This document shows, piece by piece, positions 18,090 to 27,800 of a DNA stretch of 64,000 bases. The translations under genes were made by a program, and so were the position numbers. The first letter of the stretch is position 1, and the number at the start of each line of letters is the position of its first letter. The stretch lies in contig CAZNCJ010000001.1 of NCBI GenBank assembly GCA_964571595.1, positions 62,001 through 126,000 on the forward strand. Reading direction: 5' to 3'. Below the pieces are notes generated by a model. The model was given only the letters and a program-made list of their open reading frames with translations. It was not told where the DNA came from and did no database searches. The stretch is from CALCKU01 sp964571595 (GTDB lineage: Bacteria; Pseudomonadota; Alphaproteobacteria; Caulobacterales; Maricaulaceae).

Positions 18090-19402
18090 CCTATGATATT
18101 TTATTAGCGGATGATGACGATAGCGTGCGCTTGATTTTAAGCAAGGTTCTGACGCGCGCCGGACATACGGTCAAAGCGACAGATAATGCCGATACTTTGG
18201 TGAAATGGGCCACGTCTGGCATGGGGGATATAATCCTCACTGATGTGATGATGGGCGGACGTGAGGTCTTTGAGAGCTTGCCCGATATTTCTGAATCTCG
18301 ACCCAATATGCCCATTGTTGTGATCAGCGCGAATAATACCGTCAATACGGCCCTAAAATCCGGTGAGCATAAAGTCTTTGAATATGTGCCCAAGCCGTTT
18401 GAGTTAGAGGATGTTACACAAGCGATAACGCGGGCAGGCCAGAGTGTGAACCCGCGCCTTAGTCGCACGAATGTTGAATTACGCAAACTTCCCATGATTG
18501 GGCGAAGCCCAGCTATGCAGCCTGTCTACCGGGCCGTTTCCCGATTTGCGTCAGGCAATCTACCCGTGCTTATTCAGGGCGAGGTGGGTACGGGCAAGGA
18601 CCTTGTCGCCAAGCTCTTACATAATGGTGGGCCGCGTAAAAACCGGCCTTTCTTGCGCACAACGGACTTTGAAAACACCTCTCTAACCTTGCAAAAGGTC
18701 AATGGCGGGGACTTATATATTGATGAAATTTCTGAGCTTACACCGGTACAGCAAGAAGCGCTTTTGTCCTTTATGTCAGAGGCGGAACGCATAGCGCCGG
18801 ACACACGGCCACGCGTTCTGTCTGCCACGCGCAAGAATTTACGCCAATTAGCGGCAAATGGTGATTTTCGTGACGACTTGCTCTTTCGTATAAATGTTGC
18901 AGAGGTAAGAATTCCCCCTCTATCGGCCCGCGATAAGGATACATATGAATTAGCCGAAGTCTTTTTGGCTCAAGCCTCAGATTCGCCTAATAGACGGTTT
19001 GAACCTCAAGCGCTGAATGTTTTACACCGCCATGAATGGACAGGGAATGTGCGTGAGCTGGAAAATCTCGTAAGGCGTCTGGCGATACTCTATTCCGATG
19101 ATGTGATTACCGCTGAAATGGTCTTGCAGGAGTTTTCCAAGGACATTACGGCCATAGCTAATGAAAAAGAGGGGGATAGTCTTTCGGCTTTATTGGAGGA
19201 GGCCTGTCGACGTCTTCTAATCGAACCCAATAATGCTGAAGATGAGGCAACTCTTTATCAGATAGCTATGGGCTGGATAGAAAAGCCCCTTATTATTGAA
19301 ACCTTGCGCCATACGGGTGGCAACCGCGCTAAGGCGGCGGATATATTAGGCATTCATCGTAATACGTTACGCACCCGACTTAAGAGCCTAGATATTACAT
19401 AA
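18086..19402 (+). CDS. ntrC: NtrC-type response regulator lacking the GAFTGA loop
   Basis: 438 residues: receiver domain (1-118; acidic DDDD at 9-12, phospho-Asp53 in LTDVMM, Lys103), AAA+ domain (about 137-350; Walker A GEVGTGKD at 165-172, Walker B DLYIDE at 209-214, FRDDLLFRIN) and a Fis-type HTH (GGNRAKAADILGIHRNTLRT). Between Walker A and B the protein is about 23 residues shorter than E. coli NtrC as I recall it, and the GAFTGA motif that contacts sigma-54 is gone. Rhodobacter capsulatus NtrC is a known GAFTGA-less case that works with sigma-70. Order and overlap with ntrB make the identity secure. Confidence 0.94.
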   Translation: MTYDILLADDDDSVRLILSKVLTRAGHTVKATDNADTLVKWATSGMGDIILTDVMMGGREVFESLPDISESRPNMPIVVISANNTVNTALKSGEHKVFEYVPKPFELEDVTQAITRAGQSVNPRLSRTNVELRKLPMIGRSPAMQPVYRAVSRFASGNLPVLIQGEVGTGKDLVAKLLHNGGPRKNRPFLRTTDFENTSLTLQKVNGGDLYIDEISELTPVQQEALLSFMSEAERIAPDTRPRVLSATRKNLRQLAANGDFRDDLLFRINVAEVRIPPLSARDKDTYELAEVFLAQASDSPNRRFEPQALNVLHRHEWTGNVRELENLVRRLAILYSDDVITAEMVLQEFSKDITAIANEKEGDSLSALLEEACRRLLIEPNNAEDEATLYQIAMGWIEKPLIIETLRHTGGNRAKAADILGIHRNTLRTRLKSLDIT

Positions 19403-19532
19403 TGTTCTGATTTATCGACTTTAGACAGAATAGCCGAATTCTTATAGACGTGTATTTTGAGAGTTGATTTTTTGCAACACTGCGATAAATAGGTGACATA
19501 ATGGCGCCTTTGGCGCGTAGCTGTGAATTTTT

Positions 19533-21791
19533 ATGAATTCCAACTCGGGTATCCGAATTAAATCTTCTCCGGGCATTCCGAGGATTTTCCGCGAAATGGA
19601 AATCTTTCGGTCGGCGATTTTTGCTATCCTGTTTTTTACAGCGCTTTTTCTCGTTGTTCTCAGCGCTTTATACGCCTTATCGGGTAGTCCGACACGGGCT
19701 GAAGCAGCTTATGCGATCCTAAGATTTAATCTGCCTTTGATCATAATTTTGGGACTGCATCTCCTCTACCGGGTTTGGCGGGCCTTATTTTCAAAGAATA
19801 GGGCGCTCTCAGTGCCCTTACTGCACAGGCGCTTTGTTATAATCTTTAGTTTGGCCGCGCTTGTTCCGGCCATTCTTGTGGGCGGATTTTCTTCCACACT
19901 GATCAGTCGAAATATTAATGATCTTTTTGGGGAAAATGTTCGCACGAATATGGAGCAAGCAAGAGAGTTCCTCAATGATTACCTTTCAGAACAACTCCAG
20001 GACCTTGTGCGGAATGTAAATGCCTCTAAAATTGCACTGAGCCAGAGCGAAGACGTATTGGGTCACCGCATAACCTTGACTGCAAATCTGCAAAAATTAG
20101 CACGTACGCGGGGGTTAGATGTTTTATATATTCTTACTGATAATGGGCAGGTCTTGGCGCGTGCAGAAGGCCCACGCGCCCCGGAGTTAAAAGTGCCGAC
20201 TTATGAAGCTTTCAAGGCATTGTCTTCCCCAGACAATATAGCCTTTCAAAGTCAGGACGAAATTGACTTTCTCGTCGGTTTGACCCGTCTGGATAAAGAC
20301 GCGGATGCTTATCTTTATGTCGGGCAGTTTTTGAAATCCCAAAGTCCTGTCTTATCAAGTATGAACGGGATTGATAAAGCGGGGCAGACATTGGATGAGT
20401 TCAGCTCTGATCAGTCCCTATTTAATAGAACTTTCTACCTCACATTCATTGAGATCGCTTTATTGATTTTATTCGCCGCTATTTGGCTCGGCTTTATTTT
20501 GGCCAATCGGATTTTGGAGCCTATAGGGCGGCTTGTGGACGCGGCGGAACGCGTCAGAGGCGGTAATTTAACGGGGCGTGTTCAGGTTGAAGGACAATGG
20601 GGTGAAATTTCCGATCTCGGCAGCGCCTTTAACCGGATGACCCATCAGCTTCGTTCCCAAAGAGAAGAATTAGTGCGTGAGCATGATATTTCGGAACAAA
20701 GACGGCAATTTACTGAAGCGGTTTTATCTGGCGTCCGGGCTGGCGTTATCGGTCTGACTCAAGAGGGGCGTATTTCGGTTGCGAATAATTCGGCTGAACA
20801 ATTACTAAATTTACCCTCTGATCAGCTAGTCGGTCTGCCCCTTGATGAGGTGTTGTCCGAATTTACCCCTGCTTTTCAGGCCGCGCGTGAAAATATTACG
20901 AGAAAAGCCGAAGACCAGATTAACTTTGAGAGAAATGGTCAAATTCGAAATTTCGATTTACATGTATCTGCTTATGAGGGGGTAAAAGATGATACGGGTT
21001 GGGTGCTGACATTTGATGATATGACCCGACTTGTCAGCGCGCAAAGACATTCGGCTTGGCGCGAGGTTGCCCGCCGGATTGCCCATGAGATTAAAAACCC
21101 ACTTACACCCATACAATTATCGGCTGAAAGACTAGAAAGAAAATACAAGCACGAAGTGAAAACCGATCCCTCTGTATTTGAAAACTGCACCCAGACAATC
21201 ATAAGACAGGTTGATAGTCTTGAAAAAATGGTGGATGCGTTTTCCGCTTTTGCAAAACGTCCTACACCGGTTTTTGGTAATGTTGATATTGCCGATATGT
21301 TGGAAAAAATTCTCTTTGCCCAAGGTGTTGCTTATCCAGATATTACATTTGATCTTGAGAATAATATAGAGGATGGCACAGAGGTATTTTGTGATGAAAG
21401 ACTTGTCTCGCAGGGACTGACAAATATTTATAATAATGCCGCTGAATCGATAGGACGTCGACTGGATGTAGATAATAAGGGGGCTCGTAAAGGGCTGATA
21501 ACGACACAACTCGATAAGATCGGGAAAACCATTATTTTGTCCTTTACGGATAATGGTATGGGTTGGCCGGAATCAGATAAAGAACGCTTATTAGAGCCTT
21601 ATGTGACGACCCGCGAAGGGGGGACGGGGCTCGGTTTGGCGATCGTGCAGCGCATTGCAGAAGATCATGGGGGAGATTTTATTTTATGCGAGCGCCCAGA
21701 CGGGTTAAAGGGCGCGCGTGTGCAGCTATATTTGCCAAGTGAAGTCACAGAGATGAACACCCAAGAAGATGATTTAGCAGCGACAGGATAA
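19533..21791 (+). CDS. ntrY: Membrane sensor histidine kinase NtrY
   Basis: 752 residues. Three N-terminal membrane helices (about 25-50, 63-82, 100-122), a periplasmic or extracytoplasmic region, a fourth helix near 300-322, then HAMP (ILEPIGRLVDAAERVRGGNL), PAS, HisKA with HEIKNPLTPIQLSAERL and an HATPase domain (NIYNNAAESI, DNGMGWP, GGTGLGLAI). It partners NtrX, starting the second two-component pair after a 130-nt gap from ntrC. Linked to nitrogen, redox and envelope control in alphaproteobacteria. Confidence 0.96.
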   Translation: MNSNSGIRIKSSPGIPRIFREMEIFRSAIFAILFFTALFLVVLSALYALSGSPTRAEAAYAILRFNLPLIIILGLHLLYRVWRALFSKNRALSVPLLHRRFVIIFSLAALVPAILVGGFSSTLISRNINDLFGENVRTNMEQAREFLNDYLSEQLQDLVRNVNASKIALSQSEDVLGHRITLTANLQKLARTRGLDVLYILTDNGQVLARAEGPRAPELKVPTYEAFKALSSPDNIAFQSQDEIDFLVGLTRLDKDADAYLYVGQFLKSQSPVLSSMNGIDKAGQTLDEFSSDQSLFNRTFYLTFIEIALLILFAAIWLGFILANRILEPIGRLVDAAERVRGGNLTGRVQVEGQWGEISDLGSAFNRMTHQLRSQREELVREHDISEQRRQFTEAVLSGVRAGVIGLTQEGRISVANNSAEQLLNLPSDQLVGLPLDEVLSEFTPAFQAARENITRKAEDQINFERNGQIRNFDLHVSAYEGVKDDTGWVLTFDDMTRLVSAQRHSAWREVARRIAHEIKNPLTPIQLSAERLERKYKHEVKTDPSVFENCTQTIIRQVDSLEKMVDAFSAFAKRPTPVFGNVDIADMLEKILFAQGVAYPDITFDLENNIEDGTEVFCDERLVSQGLTNIYNNAAESIGRRLDVDNKGARKGLITTQLDKIGKTIILSFTDNGMGWPESDKERLLEPYVTTREGGTGLGLAIVQRIAEDHGGDFILCERPDGLKGARVQLYLPSEVTEMNTQEDDLAATG

Positions 21792-21794
21792 GTT

Positions 21795-23195
21795 ATGAAA
21801 TATGATATTTTAATTGTAGAGGACGAAGCTGATATTCGCGCAATGGTCGCGGGTATTTTATTTGATGAAGGATATAATGTACGCGAAGCGGCAACGAGTG
21901 ATGAAGTGTTTAGCGCCGTACAGGCCAGACGCCCGGCTTTGGTTGTTTTGGATGTGTGGTTAAAGGGGAGCGCAATGGACGGTATTGAAGTCCTTGATAA
22001 GCTTAAGGAAACTCATCCTAATTTACCCGTTATTGTAATTAGTGGTCACGGAACCGTAGAAACGGCCGTTTCGGCCATTCGCAAGGGGGCCTTTGATTAT
22101 ATCGTAAAACCTTTTAAGGCGGAAAAATTATTGGTCACAGTTGGGCGAGCCTTAGAGAATGCGCGACTAAGAAGTGAAAATGAAGAGCTAAAAGGTAAAG
22201 CCCCGATCGCAGACCGTCTTGTCGGTAAATCCTCACATGTGACGCAGTTGCGTCAAAAAATTGAGAAAATTGCGCCGACAAATAGTCGTATATTAATCAC
22301 GGGGCCTTCAGGCTCAGGTAAGGAATTAATCGCGCGTTTGCTCCATGCAAATTCTGGACGGGCGAGCGGACCTTTTAAGGCTGTGAATGCGGCTTCAATG
22401 GTGCCTGAACGTGTTGAACAGGAATTATTTGGCTCGGTTGAGGATGAAAGTTCCGCCGTTAAGATCGGGCTCTTGGAAAAGGCGCATTACGGTACGCTCT
22501 ATCTTGACGAAGTCGCGGATATGCCGCTTGAGACACAGGGTAAATTATTGCGCTTATTGGTCGAGCAAAGATTTCAGCGTATTGGCGGGGAAACGGACAT
22601 ACAAGTGGATGTGCGGGTTATCACTTCCACGTCGCGCGATCTCGAAAAGGAAACCCGCCTTGGAAGGTTTAGGGAAGATTTATATCACCGTCTTAATGTC
22701 ATGCCTTTGGATGTGCTATCCTTGTCCGAGAGACGTGAAGATATTCCAGAACTTGTCGAATATTTTATTGAACAATTAGCGACATCGACAGGCCTGCCGT
22801 CTCGTAAGATCGGGGATGATGCTATGGCCGCCCTACAAGCCCATGATTGGCCCGGAAATGTCAGACAATTACGCAATAATGTAGAACGTTTATTAATACT
22901 GGCCACAGGCGATCCAAAAAAGCCGATCACTCTGGAAACGCTACCAAGTGAAGTCTCTGTAGTGAGAACTGATGGACATAATCGCGATGATGAAAAAGTC
23001 ATTTCTATGCCACTGCGTGATGCTAGAGAGCATTTTGAACGCGAATATTTACAGGCCCAGATTGAGAGATTTGGCGGCAATATTTCCAAGACCGCCGCCT
23101 TTGTCGGGATGGAAAGATCTGCTTTGCATAGAAAATTAAAGACCTTGGGGGTTCAAGCCGGAAGTCGTGTTAACAGCGCGAATGATGTGGTTTAG
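21795..23195 (+). CDS. ntrX: Response regulator NtrX
   Basis: 466 residues: receiver domain (VEDEADIRAMVAGIL; phospho-Asp in LVVLDVWLKG; YIVKPF), AAA+ domain (Walker A GPSGSGKE, Walker B TLYLDEVADMP, FREDLYHRLN) and Fis-type HTH (GGNISKTAAFVGMERSALHR). The position of GAFTGA is occupied by DESSAVK with normal loop length, as reported for some other alphaproteobacterial NtrX proteins. The gap from ntrY is 3 nt. Operon with trkA downstream. Confidence 0.95.
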   Translation: MKYDILIVEDEADIRAMVAGILFDEGYNVREAATSDEVFSAVQARRPALVVLDVWLKGSAMDGIEVLDKLKETHPNLPVIVISGHGTVETAVSAIRKGAFDYIVKPFKAEKLLVTVGRALENARLRSENEELKGKAPIADRLVGKSSHVTQLRQKIEKIAPTNSRILITGPSGSGKELIARLLHANSGRASGPFKAVNAASMVPERVEQELFGSVEDESSAVKIGLLEKAHYGTLYLDEVADMPLETQGKLLRLLVEQRFQRIGGETDIQVDVRVITSTSRDLEKETRLGRFREDLYHRLNVMPLDVLSLSERREDIPELVEYFIEQLATSTGLPSRKIGDDAMAALQAHDWPGNVRQLRNNVERLLILATGDPKKPITLETLPSEVSVVRTDGHNRDDEKVISMPLRDAREHFEREYLQAQIERFGGNISKTAAFVGMERSALHRKLKTLGVQAGSRVNSANDVV

Positions 23196-23212
23196 GGAAA
23201 GCTGGGGGAGTT

Positions 23213-24592
23213 ATGAGAGTTATTATTTGCGGGGCGGGTCGCGTTGGACAGGGTATTGCAAGCCAACTTGCCAGTGAAAATAATGCTGTGACGGTTGTGG
23301 ATTTATCCGCCGAACTTATTCGGCGTATAACCAATGAGCTTGATGTACGCGGGGTTGTCGGACACGGGGCACACCCGGATGTTTTACAGCGTGCAGGCGT
23401 AGAAGATGCGGATATGATAATCGCCGTAACATATTCAGACGAAGTCAATATGGTGGCTTGTCAGGTGGCCCATTCCCTATTTTCAACGCCTTCAAAAGTG
23501 GCCCGCGTACGTGCGCAAAGCTATCTCGAAAATGAGTGGAATGATCTTTACAGCACGAAAAACATGCCGATCGATATTATTATCTCTCCAGAGATTGAAA
23601 TAGGGAGAGCTATTTTGCGTCGCCTAAACACGCCAGGGGCCTTTGATGTCGTACCGTTTGCAAATGGTCGCGTGCAGCTTATCGGGGTTACAATAGAAGA
23701 AGATTGTCCGATTATTGATATGCCCGTTCGGCAAATACCGAGCCTGTTTCCGGGTCTGCATGCCGTGATTATGGGAGTTAAGCGGGAAGGTGATGTGTTT
23801 GCCCCAACCGAGAATGATCCGCTAAAGGCTGGCGACAAAGCTTATTTTTTGGTGCGCACCGAACATACAAGCCGCTTACTGGATATTATCGGCTCACGCG
23901 GAGAGAAAGCCCGCCAAATCGTTATCATCGGTGCAGGTAATGTGGGGTCTTACGTTGCACGCGAGTTAGAACGCGTATCAGGAGTGCGCACGCGCGTCAT
24001 TGAAATCAATAGGGAGCGCGCAGAGATCGCCGCTGAAAATTTGAAAAAGACAGTTATTCTCAACGGCGATGCTATGAACTCCGATATTCAGCTTGAAGCA
24101 GGCGTAGCGAATGCGGAAATGGTTTTGTGTCTAACGGATGATGATAAGATCAATATTCTGGCTGGTGTGCTTGCTAAAAAATTAGGGGCTAAATTTACGG
24201 GTAGTTTATTAAATGATCTTTCAATGCAAGATCTCCAGTCTGAGGTGGATATTGATATTGTCATTGACCCGCGAGCCACTACGGTGTCGTCTATCTTGCG
24301 ACATGTAAGACGCGGGCGTATCCTGGATGTCTTTACGATTGACGGCGGCGGGGCTGAAGTTTTAGAAGGTGAAGTGCTTGATACCTCGCCAATGGCCGGA
24401 AAATCCCTAGAGGATATAGGACTTGCCGAAGGTATTGTGATTGGTGCGATTATCCATAAGGGCGAGATTGTCTATCCAGAGCCTAATTATGTTGTGAAGT
24501 CTGGTGACCGGATCGTATTGCTCGTGGAACGAGAAGCCTCAAAAGCAGTTGAAAACCTGTTCCGCGTTAGTTCGGATTATTACTCGTCCTAA
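23213..24592 (+). CDS. trkA: Trk potassium uptake regulatory subunit TrkA
   Basis: 459-residue peripheral NAD-binding gating subunit with the duplicated RCK layout: two Rossmann domains (ICGAGRVGQGIA at the start and IIGAGNVGSYVA near residue 240) each followed by a TrkA-C domain. It controls the TrkH channel encoded directly downstream (2 nt gap). The ntrYX-trkAH linkage is typical for the class. Confidence 0.96.
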   Translation: MRVIICGAGRVGQGIASQLASENNAVTVVDLSAELIRRITNELDVRGVVGHGAHPDVLQRAGVEDADMIIAVTYSDEVNMVACQVAHSLFSTPSKVARVRAQSYLENEWNDLYSTKNMPIDIIISPEIEIGRAILRRLNTPGAFDVVPFANGRVQLIGVTIEEDCPIIDMPVRQIPSLFPGLHAVIMGVKREGDVFAPTENDPLKAGDKAYFLVRTEHTSRLLDIIGSRGEKARQIVIIGAGNVGSYVARELERVSGVRTRVIEINRERAEIAAENLKKTVILNGDAMNSDIQLEAGVANAEMVLCLTDDDKINILAGVLAKKLGAKFTGSLLNDLSMQDLQSEVDIDIVIDPRATTVSSILRHVRRGRILDVFTIDGGGAEVLEGEVLDTSPMAGKSLEDIGLAEGIVIGAIIHKGEIVYPEPNYVVKSGDRIVLLVEREASKAVENLFRVSSDYYSS

Positions 24593-24594
24593 TT

Positions 24595-26028
24595 ATGGCA
24601 TTTGCGCGGATCATTATCTGGCTTGGAAACACATTTATATTTTGTGCTCTCATGGCTATTTTATCCGCTTTGGCTGCGGTGTTTTTGGTCGAATATAGTT
24701 TGGCGACTAAATTTGCAGCCTTAGGGGCCTCGATTGGTGGTCTCGGGGTTATATTACTGCTCTCCAGTTATAAAACTGACGTACAAGACAGTAATTCCGA
24801 CTCCTTGCTTTTCTTGATCTTATTCTGGGCTTTTGTCCCATATATTTGTGCCGTGCCCTTCATGTTTGAAGGGGGCGGGATCAAACCCTTACAGGCCTAT
24901 TTTGAATCAGTTTCAGCCATCACAACAACAGGGGCTAGCACATTAGATGCTGATAGTTTGTCGCGCAGTCTGCTTTTATGGCGGTCTGTCTTGCAATGGT
25001 TTGGGGGTGTTTTTGCAGCCACATTTGCGGTTGTTATATTGGCGGCTCTGAACATGACTGGTACGGGCGTGCACCGCTCTATTCTTTTTACGCTTGAGCG
25101 CGGAAATTTATTGCCGCGCCTTATGAATGTGGGGCGAATTATTGGGCTAATTTATCTAAGTCTGAGCGTGTTTTGTTTTTTGGGCCTCGCAATAAGTGGC
25201 ACACCTATTTTTGAAAGCATTTGTTTGGCTCTAACGTCTGTCTCAACGGGGGGGCTGACTCCACGCAGCGGCGTTTTGGCGAATTATGTGCATCCCTTTG
25301 GCGGGATGATTATGGGGATTACCTGTCTTCTGGGTGCCGCAAGTATCGCTATTTTATGGGATGCCTTCCGGTTGAGATCATGGATTGCTTACAGGCGGCT
25401 GGTTACAAATGTGGAACAAAGAGCATTGCTCGTTATGTGCGCCATTCTTATTTTACTAGGTTTAATTGTTGTGGGGCCTGGGCATTTAATGACAATTATC
25501 TTGGAATCTATGTTTTTTGTGTCGTCTGCCGGGTTTGATTATCACGTTATCGGTATTGATATGATAGCTCCGACGCCTCTTATTGTTATTGCTCTCATAG
25601 GCGGGGCGGCTTTATCTACAGCAGGTGGGTTAAAGATCATTCGTTTCTTATTGCTCTTTCGGCATTTTGCGACGGATATAGGGCGATTAACGCATCCTTC
25701 GCGCGTTATTCCGGTTAAATTTCGTGGTCGCCTCATTCCAGATCGTGCTTTTTTGTCAATCTGGATGTATTTCTTTGGATATACCATCTTGCTTGGCTTG
25801 GTTATATTGGCCTTTGGACTATCAGGAATGGATTTCGAATTAGCCACGATTGCTGGTGCTGCAGGCCTCTCAAATATGGGGCCGCTTTTAACGATTACGA
25901 GCCTTGAAGCCAGCTATAGCGATTTCACCGATACTCAACTGACCTTATTTAGCTTTATAATGTTAATAGGACGAGTGGAAGTTTTGGCTCTTATGGCCGT
26001 AATGTTTCCATCCGCTTGGCGACAATAA
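24595..26028 (+). CDS. trkH: Trk potassium uptake membrane subunit TrkH
   Basis: 477-residue inner-membrane potassium translocator with the fourfold pore-loop arrangement; selectivity-filter repeats visible as ITTTGAS, SVSTGGLT, VSSAGFD and GLSNMGP. It couples with TrkA upstream. The C terminus ends shortly after the last helix, as usual. Confidence 0.95.
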   Translation: MAFARIIIWLGNTFIFCALMAILSALAAVFLVEYSLATKFAALGASIGGLGVILLLSSYKTDVQDSNSDSLLFLILFWAFVPYICAVPFMFEGGGIKPLQAYFESVSAITTTGASTLDADSLSRSLLLWRSVLQWFGGVFAATFAVVILAALNMTGTGVHRSILFTLERGNLLPRLMNVGRIIGLIYLSLSVFCFLGLAISGTPIFESICLALTSVSTGGLTPRSGVLANYVHPFGGMIMGITCLLGAASIAILWDAFRLRSWIAYRRLVTNVEQRALLVMCAILILLGLIVVGPGHLMTIILESMFFVSSAGFDYHVIGIDMIAPTPLIVIALIGGAALSTAGGLKIIRFLLLFRHFATDIGRLTHPSRVIPVKFRGRLIPDRAFLSIWMYFFGYTILLGLVILAFGLSGMDFELATIAGAAGLSNMGPLLTITSLEASYSDFTDTQLTLFSFIMLIGRVEVLALMAVMFPSAWRQ

Positions 26029-26170
26029 TCAAATTTTTTCGATAAAATGCTGTAATATCCTGCAGATGTAACTGCATTTTATTTTAAATGTCTCTTGCGC
26101 AGTTAATAGAGGGTTGTTTATGAAGCATGTAGAAAAGTGGGGCAGCGATTCCCCTAAAAAAGAGAGTTTC

Positions 26171-26416
26171 ATGGCACAAGATAAAAAACAAAATTTACAA
26201 GACGTGTTTCTAAACTCAGTTCGTAAAACCAAGACACCCCTGACCATATTTCTCGTTAACGGTGTGAAACTTCAGGGTGTGGTGACATGGTTTGATAATT
26301 TTTGTGTCTTACTCAGAAGAGATGGACAAATTCAACTCGTCTACAAGCATGCTATCTCTACCATCATGCCAGGCGGTCCGGTGCAGTTATTTGAACAAGA
26401 AACCATTGAAGATTAA
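26171..26416 (+). CDS. hfq: RNA chaperone Hfq
   Basis: Hexameric Sm-like RNA chaperone, 81 residues, with Sm1 (DVFLNSVRKTKTPLTIFLVN, GVKLQGVV) and Sm2 (VYKHAISTIMP) motifs. The frame is open upstream to 26114, but the ATG at 26171 gives the normal MAQDKKQNLQD start, so the extra 19 residues are rejected. Followed 30 nt later by hflX, the classical hfq-hflX pairing. Confidence 0.96.
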   Translation: MAQDKKQNLQDVFLNSVRKTKTPLTIFLVNGVKLQGVVTWFDNFCVLLRRDGQIQLVYKHAISTIMPGGPVQLFEQETIED

Positions 26417-26446
26417 TTTTTTCTGTAATTTCAGTGTTTTACCTCT

Positions 26447-27781
26447 GTGATTGAAGTCGAACTCAATCAACCTAAAGCCCTTATTCTACATCCGCGACTC
26501 CTGAGTGGCCCGCAAATGGCAGTTGCAGATAAAAGTAGCGCCTATGCGCTTGAAGAGGCTGTTAATCTATCAGAAGCCCTAAGTGTCGAGGTTGTAAATG
26601 CCCTGATCGTGCCCGTGCGCGAGATAAAGGCGGGCACTTATTTTGGCAAAGGCAAGATTGAAGAAATCAGATTGCAAATTGAATCGCTTAAAATTGACCT
26701 TGTGGCGATAAACGGAGCGATCAGTCCTATACAACAAAGAAATCTTGAGCGGATATGGAAAGTCAAAGTTGTTGATAGAACGGGGCTGATTTTAGAGATT
26801 TTCGCTCTGCGGGCGGCCACCAAAGAAGGGCGTTTGCAGGTCGAACTTGCCCGACAGGAATATGAGCGCTCTCGTCTTGTCAGGACATGGACCCATTTGG
26901 AAAGACAGCGCGGCGGGCAGGGCTTTCTGGCGGGGCCGGGGGAGACACAAATCGAGGCGGACCGCCGAATGTTGGCCACAAAAATTGGACGTCTAAAGCG
27001 CGACCTTGAAGATGTCCGCCGAACACGCGGATTGCAAAGGGCTAAACGCAAGCGCGCGCCTGAATGTATTGTGGCGCTTGTCGGCTATACAAATGCAGGT
27101 AAGTCCAGCCTTTTTAATCACCTGACACAAGGCGGGGTAATGGCAAAGGATATGCTGTTTGCGACGCTGGATACAACACATAGAGTGTTAGAGCTACCCT
27201 CAGGATCTCCGGCTATTCTATCCGATACTGTTGGTTTTATATCTGATTTGCCGACCCATCTTATTGATGCTTTTAGAGCGACGTTAGAGGAAGTCAGAGA
27301 GGCAGACTTGCTCTTGCACGTGCGTGATATTTCCGATGAGTTGAGTGAATATCGGCGCGAAGACGTACTTGGTGTCTTGCGTGCTATTGAAGCGGGGCCG
27401 GAATACGGCCAGACCCTTGTTGAGGTTTGGAATAAATCGGATTTGTTAAATGAGGTGGATTATGCCCATTTAGCAGAGCGGGCTAAGGCCTCTGTCGAAT
27501 TAGAAGATATACCCAGTGCGGTTTTGACGAGTTGTATCGATGAAACCGGATTGGAGGATATGCGCCATTTGATTGAGCATGAGCTCTCAAAACATGATGA
27601 GATTATGAATATCTCTATTTTGCCAAAAGACTATGCCGCGCGGGCTTGGGTGCATCAAAACGGTATTGTGATGCATGAGGATACAAAAAAGTCCGGCATA
27701 TGTCATATCAAGGCGCGATTATCTCCAGCCAATGCAGGTAAATTCAGAGCGCGTTATCCGCAATTAGTTGTGCCTAAATAA
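26447..27781 (+). CDS. hflX: Ribosome-associated GTPase HflX
   Basis: 444 residues: N-terminal HflX domain with the glycine-rich signature GPGETQIEADRR, then the G domain with GYTNAGKSSLFN, DTVGFISDLP and NKSD. HflX rescues or splits stalled ribosomes. Start is GTG 26447 with only a weak ribosome site. Convergent with mazG. Confidence 0.95.
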   Translation: MIEVELNQPKALILHPRLLSGPQMAVADKSSAYALEEAVNLSEALSVEVVNALIVPVREIKAGTYFGKGKIEEIRLQIESLKIDLVAINGAISPIQQRNLERIWKVKVVDRTGLILEIFALRAATKEGRLQVELARQEYERSRLVRTWTHLERQRGGQGFLAGPGETQIEADRRMLATKIGRLKRDLEDVRRTRGLQRAKRKRAPECIVALVGYTNAGKSSLFNHLTQGGVMAKDMLFATLDTTHRVLELPSGSPAILSDTVGFISDLPTHLIDAFRATLEEVREADLLLHVRDISDELSEYRREDVLGVLRAIEAGPEYGQTLVEVWNKSDLLNEVDYAHLAERAKASVELEDIPSAVLTSCIDETGLEDMRHLIEHELSKHDEIMNISILPKDYAARAWVHQNGIVMHEDTKKSGICHIKARLSPANAGKFRARYPQLVVPK

Positions 27782-27800
27782 GTAGGTGATTTTTGAGGGC

